A DNA stretch of 9,118 bases from an uncultured Gemella sp. GTDB taxonomy: Bacteria > Bacillota > Bacilli > Staphylococcales > Gemellaceae. The notes below the pieces were generated by a model, which made no database searches, was not told the DNA's origin, and saw only the letters and a list, made by a program, of their open reading frames with translations. This document shows positions 7,224-9,118 of the stretch, in pieces; position 1 is the stretch's first letter, and the number at the start of each line of letters is the position of its first letter. The position numbers and the translations under genes were made by a program. The stretch is from contig CAMEOL010000031.1 of assembly GCA_945929765.1 (NCBI GenBank), positions 1-9,118 of the forward strand, in the 5' to 3' direction.

Positions 7224-7529
7224 TTATTTTCCTTTTAACTTATTTATTTTCTCTATAGTTTGATAGCTTTGTTCATTTTCATTATCTAATATATATTGTA
7301 ATTTTTGTACTCTTGTTAATTTTTTTAAAGCAGCTTCTTTTTTCATAGCATCAGACTTTTCAGAAAACTCCTCAAAATAAAGTAATTTTACCGGTGTTCT
7401 TCCTCTAGTATACTTTGCACCTTTTTTTGAATTGTGATTTTTTATTCTATTAAGTAAATCTACAGTATAACCTATGTACAAAGAGCTATCACTACACTCT
7501 AAAACATATGTATAGTATCTCTTAATCAA
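7224..7529 (-). CDS. yazA: GIY-YIG nuclease-superfamily protein, YazA/UPF0213
   Basis: Stand-alone GIY-YIG domain of 101 residues. The core is TYVLEC (7-12) with Y8, YIGYT (18-22), R28 and E65, the positions expected of the catalytic Tyr, Arg and Glu; KGAKYTRGR (36-44) and EAALKKLTR (65-73) are hallmarks of the UPF0213/YazA group. Nuclease activity is plausible from these residues, but the cellular substrate is not known to me. The start codon is TTG: an AAAAAGG site (7539-7545) lies 9 nt upstream and the protein aligns with family N-termini from here. It overlaps the methyltransferase stop by 8 nt and is followed by rsmI after 1 nt, the order seen in B. subtilis. Confidence 0.93.
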   Translation of the reverse strand: MIKRYYTYVLECSDSSLYIGYTVDLLNRIKNHNSKKGAKYTRGRTPVKLLYFEEFSEKSDAMKKEAALKKLTRVQKLQYILDNENEQSYQTIEKINKLKGK

Positions 7530-8256
7530 TATAATATACCTTTTTCATTTCATCAGTATAACTTCCATCTTCATTATATATGTACAATGGTTGCTCGACT
7601 TTTATGTCACTTACTTTTGAAATAGATCCCTCTACTAACACTATCTTGCTATTCTCACTACTTTTTTTGCTATATCCAAATTTTATTCTTTTTATCCCTA
7701 AATTATTTTTAGAACAAGATTCAATTATATCTCCTAGGCGATATGTTCTATGAACAAGATAAAATTTACCATTCTGTTTTAATAAATACTTTATACTTTT
7801 AACAACATCATCTAAATCACACAGTATCTCATGTCTAGAAATACTATGATTAGTTTTCTCTTTTAATTTTGGCATATTATTTACAGGAAAATAAGGAGGA
7901 TTGCAAATAACACAATCATAAGAAGATGGTTTGAAATATTCTTTAATTTTTTTTATGTCTCCTAGTACCACTTCAATATTATTTAAATTGTTATATGTTA
8001 CATTTCTTCTAGATAATTGTACCAACTCTTCTTGAATTTCTAACATAGTAATTTTCGCTTCACTTTTTTCTCTAAGCAATATAGAAATTGCTCCATTTCC
8101 ACTACACAATTCAATTATATTTTTTTTACTATTTATAGGTACATTTGCAAAATCTGCAAGTAAAAATGTATCAGTTGACATACTATAGTGCTCTTCAAGC
8201 TGTATAATTTTAAATTTTTTTGATAAATTATCTATTCTTTCTTTTAAATTTGTCAT
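7522..8256 (-). CDS. yabB: tRNA1(Val) (adenine37-N6)-methyltransferase family protein (YabB/TrmN6-like)
   Basis: Class I SAM-dependent methyltransferase of 244 residues. Motif I IIELCSGNGAI (47-57), an acidic residue at the end of strand 2 (E73), GD (99-100) and the NPPYF motif IV (119-123) identify an adenine-N6 enzyme. The N-terminal block with FLLADFA (31-37) and the overall length match the TrmN6/YfiC group, whose E. coli member modifies A37 of tRNA1(Val); the same substrate here is inferred. The ATG is preceded by AAAGGAA lying in the end of ricT, about 13 nt away, suggesting coupling. It follows ricT directly, whereas B. subtilis has yabA between them. Confidence 0.9.
   Translation of the reverse strand: MTNLKERIDNLSKKFKIIQLEEHYSMSTDTFLLADFANVPINSKKNIIELCSGNGAISILLREKSEAKITMLEIQEELVQLSRRNVTYNNLNNIEVVLGDIKKIKEYFKPSSYDCVICNPPYFPVNNMPKLKEKTNHSISRHEILCDLDDVVKSIKYLLKQNGKFYLVHRTYRLGDIIESCSKNNLGIKRIKFGYSKKSSENSKIVLVEGSISKVSDIKVEQPLYIYNEDGSYTDEMKKVYYID
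7539..7545 (-). promoter_or_regulatory. Ribosome binding site fixing the TTG start of yazA
   Basis: AAAAAGG on the minus strand, 9 nt before the TTG at 7527-7529 and inside the 3' end of the methyltransferase gene. No ATG or GTG in the yazA frame is as well placed, so this site decides the start. Confidence 0.7.
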
Positions 8257-8265
8257 TTGTTATTT

Positions 8266-9057
8266 TTATTCCTTTATTAGTTCTCCTAAATCCATAATTA
8301 ATTGTTCATTTTTGTGCTGTACCACTATTATCTCTTTTATAGGATCTATATCTTTAAAAATATATTCCTTATCGTTAATTACTATAGGTGACCCAACCTC
8401 AGGTAATTTTTCTGCTAACTTACTATAATAGTCACTTTCATACTTTAAGCAACATAGTAGCTTCCCACATGCTCCAGTAATCTTTGACATATTAAACATT
8501 AGATTTTGTTCTTTGACCATTTTTATTGATACTTGATGAAAATCATTCAAAAAAATGCTGCAGCATAAAGGTTTTCCGCATGGTCCTAAGCCACCTAATT
8601 CTCTACTATATTCTCTATCTGTAACTTGATATAGTTCTATTCTGGTTCTAAAAATATATGCTAGTTCGCGTAATAATTCTCGAAAATCAATTCTATTTTC
8701 ACTATAATAATTTATGCACAACTTTGTCCTATCTAATGAAAAATTAGCAGAAATTACTTTCATATTTAGTTCTAAGGTTTTTACAATATTTAACACACTA
8801 TCTATTATTTTATTACTTAGATTATCTAACGTGCGTTGTGTAGTCAAATCTGTAGCTGTTGCTTTTCTTAGTATCTCTATGTTTTCATAAAAAACATCAT
8901 TTTTTGGACAATTTTCTTTAAATATTACCGTCGCTAGATAAGATGTGCTGTCTATCATTATTACTATTTTATCATTTTTATTTACCGAAATATTTTTCCC
9001 CTTAACATAATTATACGTTGATTTATTATGAATTTTTATACAAATAACTTCTTCCAT
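8266..9057 (-). CDS. ricT: RicT (YaaT), PSP1-domain Fe-S protein of the RicA-RicF-RicT complex
   Basis: In B. subtilis RicT joins RicA (YmcA) and RicF (YlbF) in a 4Fe-4S complex that works with RNase Y in mRNA processing and affects developmental phosphorelay genes. The protein has 263 residues from the chosen start. The PSP1 region carries two cysteine motifs, GPCGKPLCC (C160, C165, C166) and GACGKLLCC (C197, C202, C203), the family pattern thought to hold the cluster. GGLGPCG and KMVKEQNL are also typical. The ATG at 9055-9057 is preferred because AGGTGAG (9062-9068) lies 4-5 nt upstream; a GTG three codons earlier falls inside that site. RicA and RicF are not in the window. The gap to the next gene is 9 nt and yabA is missing. 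Confidence 0.93.
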   Translation of the reverse strand: MEEVICIKIHNKSTYNYVKGKNISVNKNDKIVIMIDSTSYLATVIFKENCPKNDVFYENIEILRKATATDLTTQRTLDNLSNKIIDSVLNIVKTLELNMKVISANFSLDRTKLCINYYSENRIDFRELLRELAYIFRTRIELYQVTDREYSRELGGLGPCGKPLCCSIFLNDFHQVSIKMVKEQNLMFNMSKITGACGKLLCCLKYESDYYSKLAEKLPEVGSPIVINDKEYIFKDIDPIKEIIVVQHKNEQLIMDLGELIKE

Positions 9058-9061
9058 ATTA

Positions 9062-9068
9062 CTCACCT
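9062..9068 (-). promoter_or_regulatory. Ribosome binding site fixing the ATG start of ricT
   Basis: AGGTGAG on the minus strand, 4-5 nt before the ATG at 9055-9057. The alternative in-frame GTG (9064-9066) is part of this site and cannot use it, so the shorter protein is favoured. Confidence 0.7.
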
Positions 9069-9075
9069 ATTTTAC

Positions 9076-9118
9076 TTATGTTTTTTCTAAAAAATCTATA
9101 TTTATATTTTTTAATATT
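9076..9118 (-). CDS. 3' end of upstream gene, possibly holB (DNA polymerase III delta')
   Basis: Only 13 codons and a stop are visible: ILKNINIDFLEKT then TAA at 9076-9078. The N-I-N followed by a leucine/glutamate helix loosely recalls the C-terminal end of delta' (HolB) proteins, and holB precedes ricT in B. subtilis. Another frame stays open to a TAA at 9059-9061, so the reading frame is not certain. The name rests mainly on synteny. Confidence 0.35.
   Translation of the reverse strand, partial: ILKNINIDFLEKT

Noticed and set aside
9059..9118. Alternative upstream frame ending at the TAA beside the ricT ATG
   Set aside because: It stays open for 19 codons, but the peptide is very basic and aromatic and resembles no HolB tail. 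The frame ending at 9076 looks better, though neither is certain.

Overview
The window is a very AT-rich stretch of bacterial chromosome in which every supportable gene lies on the minus strand. It reads from about 9118 down to 1. Gene content and order fit a low-GC Bacillota of the class Bacilli: ricT(yaaT)-trmN6-like-yazA-rsmI and rimP-nusA-ylxR-ylxQ-infB-rbfA are both classic Bacilli blocks. Strong AAGGAG-type ribosome binding sites and a consensus sigma-A promoter agree. A small-genome coccus such as Gemella is my guess from the overall look, but the window alone does not prove it.

Upstream block (9118 to 6067). This holds a few codons of a preceding gene (holB by synteny), ricT (Fe-S PSP1-domain protein), a tRNA1(Val)-type adenine-N6 methyltransferase, a small GIY-YIG protein (yazA), rsmI (16S rRNA C1402 2'-O-methyltransferase), and an unrecognised two-helix membrane protein. 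The cytoplasmic part of that last protein looks like a histidine-kinase dimerisation/phosphoacceptor helix pair without an ATPase domain. Genes are 9 nt or less apart or overlap, so they look like one transcription unit. yabA, which sits between ricT and the methyltransferase in B. subtilis, is missing.

Control region (5942 to 6066). A near-perfect extended sigma-A promoter (TTGACG, 17 bp, TGGTATACT) starts right after the last upstream stop codon. About 18 nt past the predicted start site there is a hairpin followed by an interrupted U-tract, before rimP. This is the layout expected of the NusA-dependent attenuator through which nusA limits its own operon in B. subtilis.

Downstream block (5941 to 1). 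This is the translation/transcription-factor operon: rimP, nusA, ylxR (rnpM), ylxQ (L7Ae-like), infB, rbfA, then an ABC-F ATPase of the YkpA/YbiT type that runs off the left edge. Several junctions are coupled (TAATG overlaps at ylxR/ylxQ and rbfA/ABC-F; a 14-nt overlap at ylxQ/infB). The genes serve 30S maturation (RimP, RbfA), initiation (IF2), transcription elongation and termination (NusA), RNA binding (YlxR, YlxQ) and ribosome-associated ATPase activity (ABC-F). Compared with B. subtilis, ylxP is missing between infB and rbfA, and the ABC-F gene takes the place of truB after rbfA.

No mobile elements, CRISPR arrays, tRNA or rRNA genes were seen. The most interesting points are the nusA leader attenuator, which may also end the upstream operon, and the kinase-like membrane protein lacking a catalytic domain.
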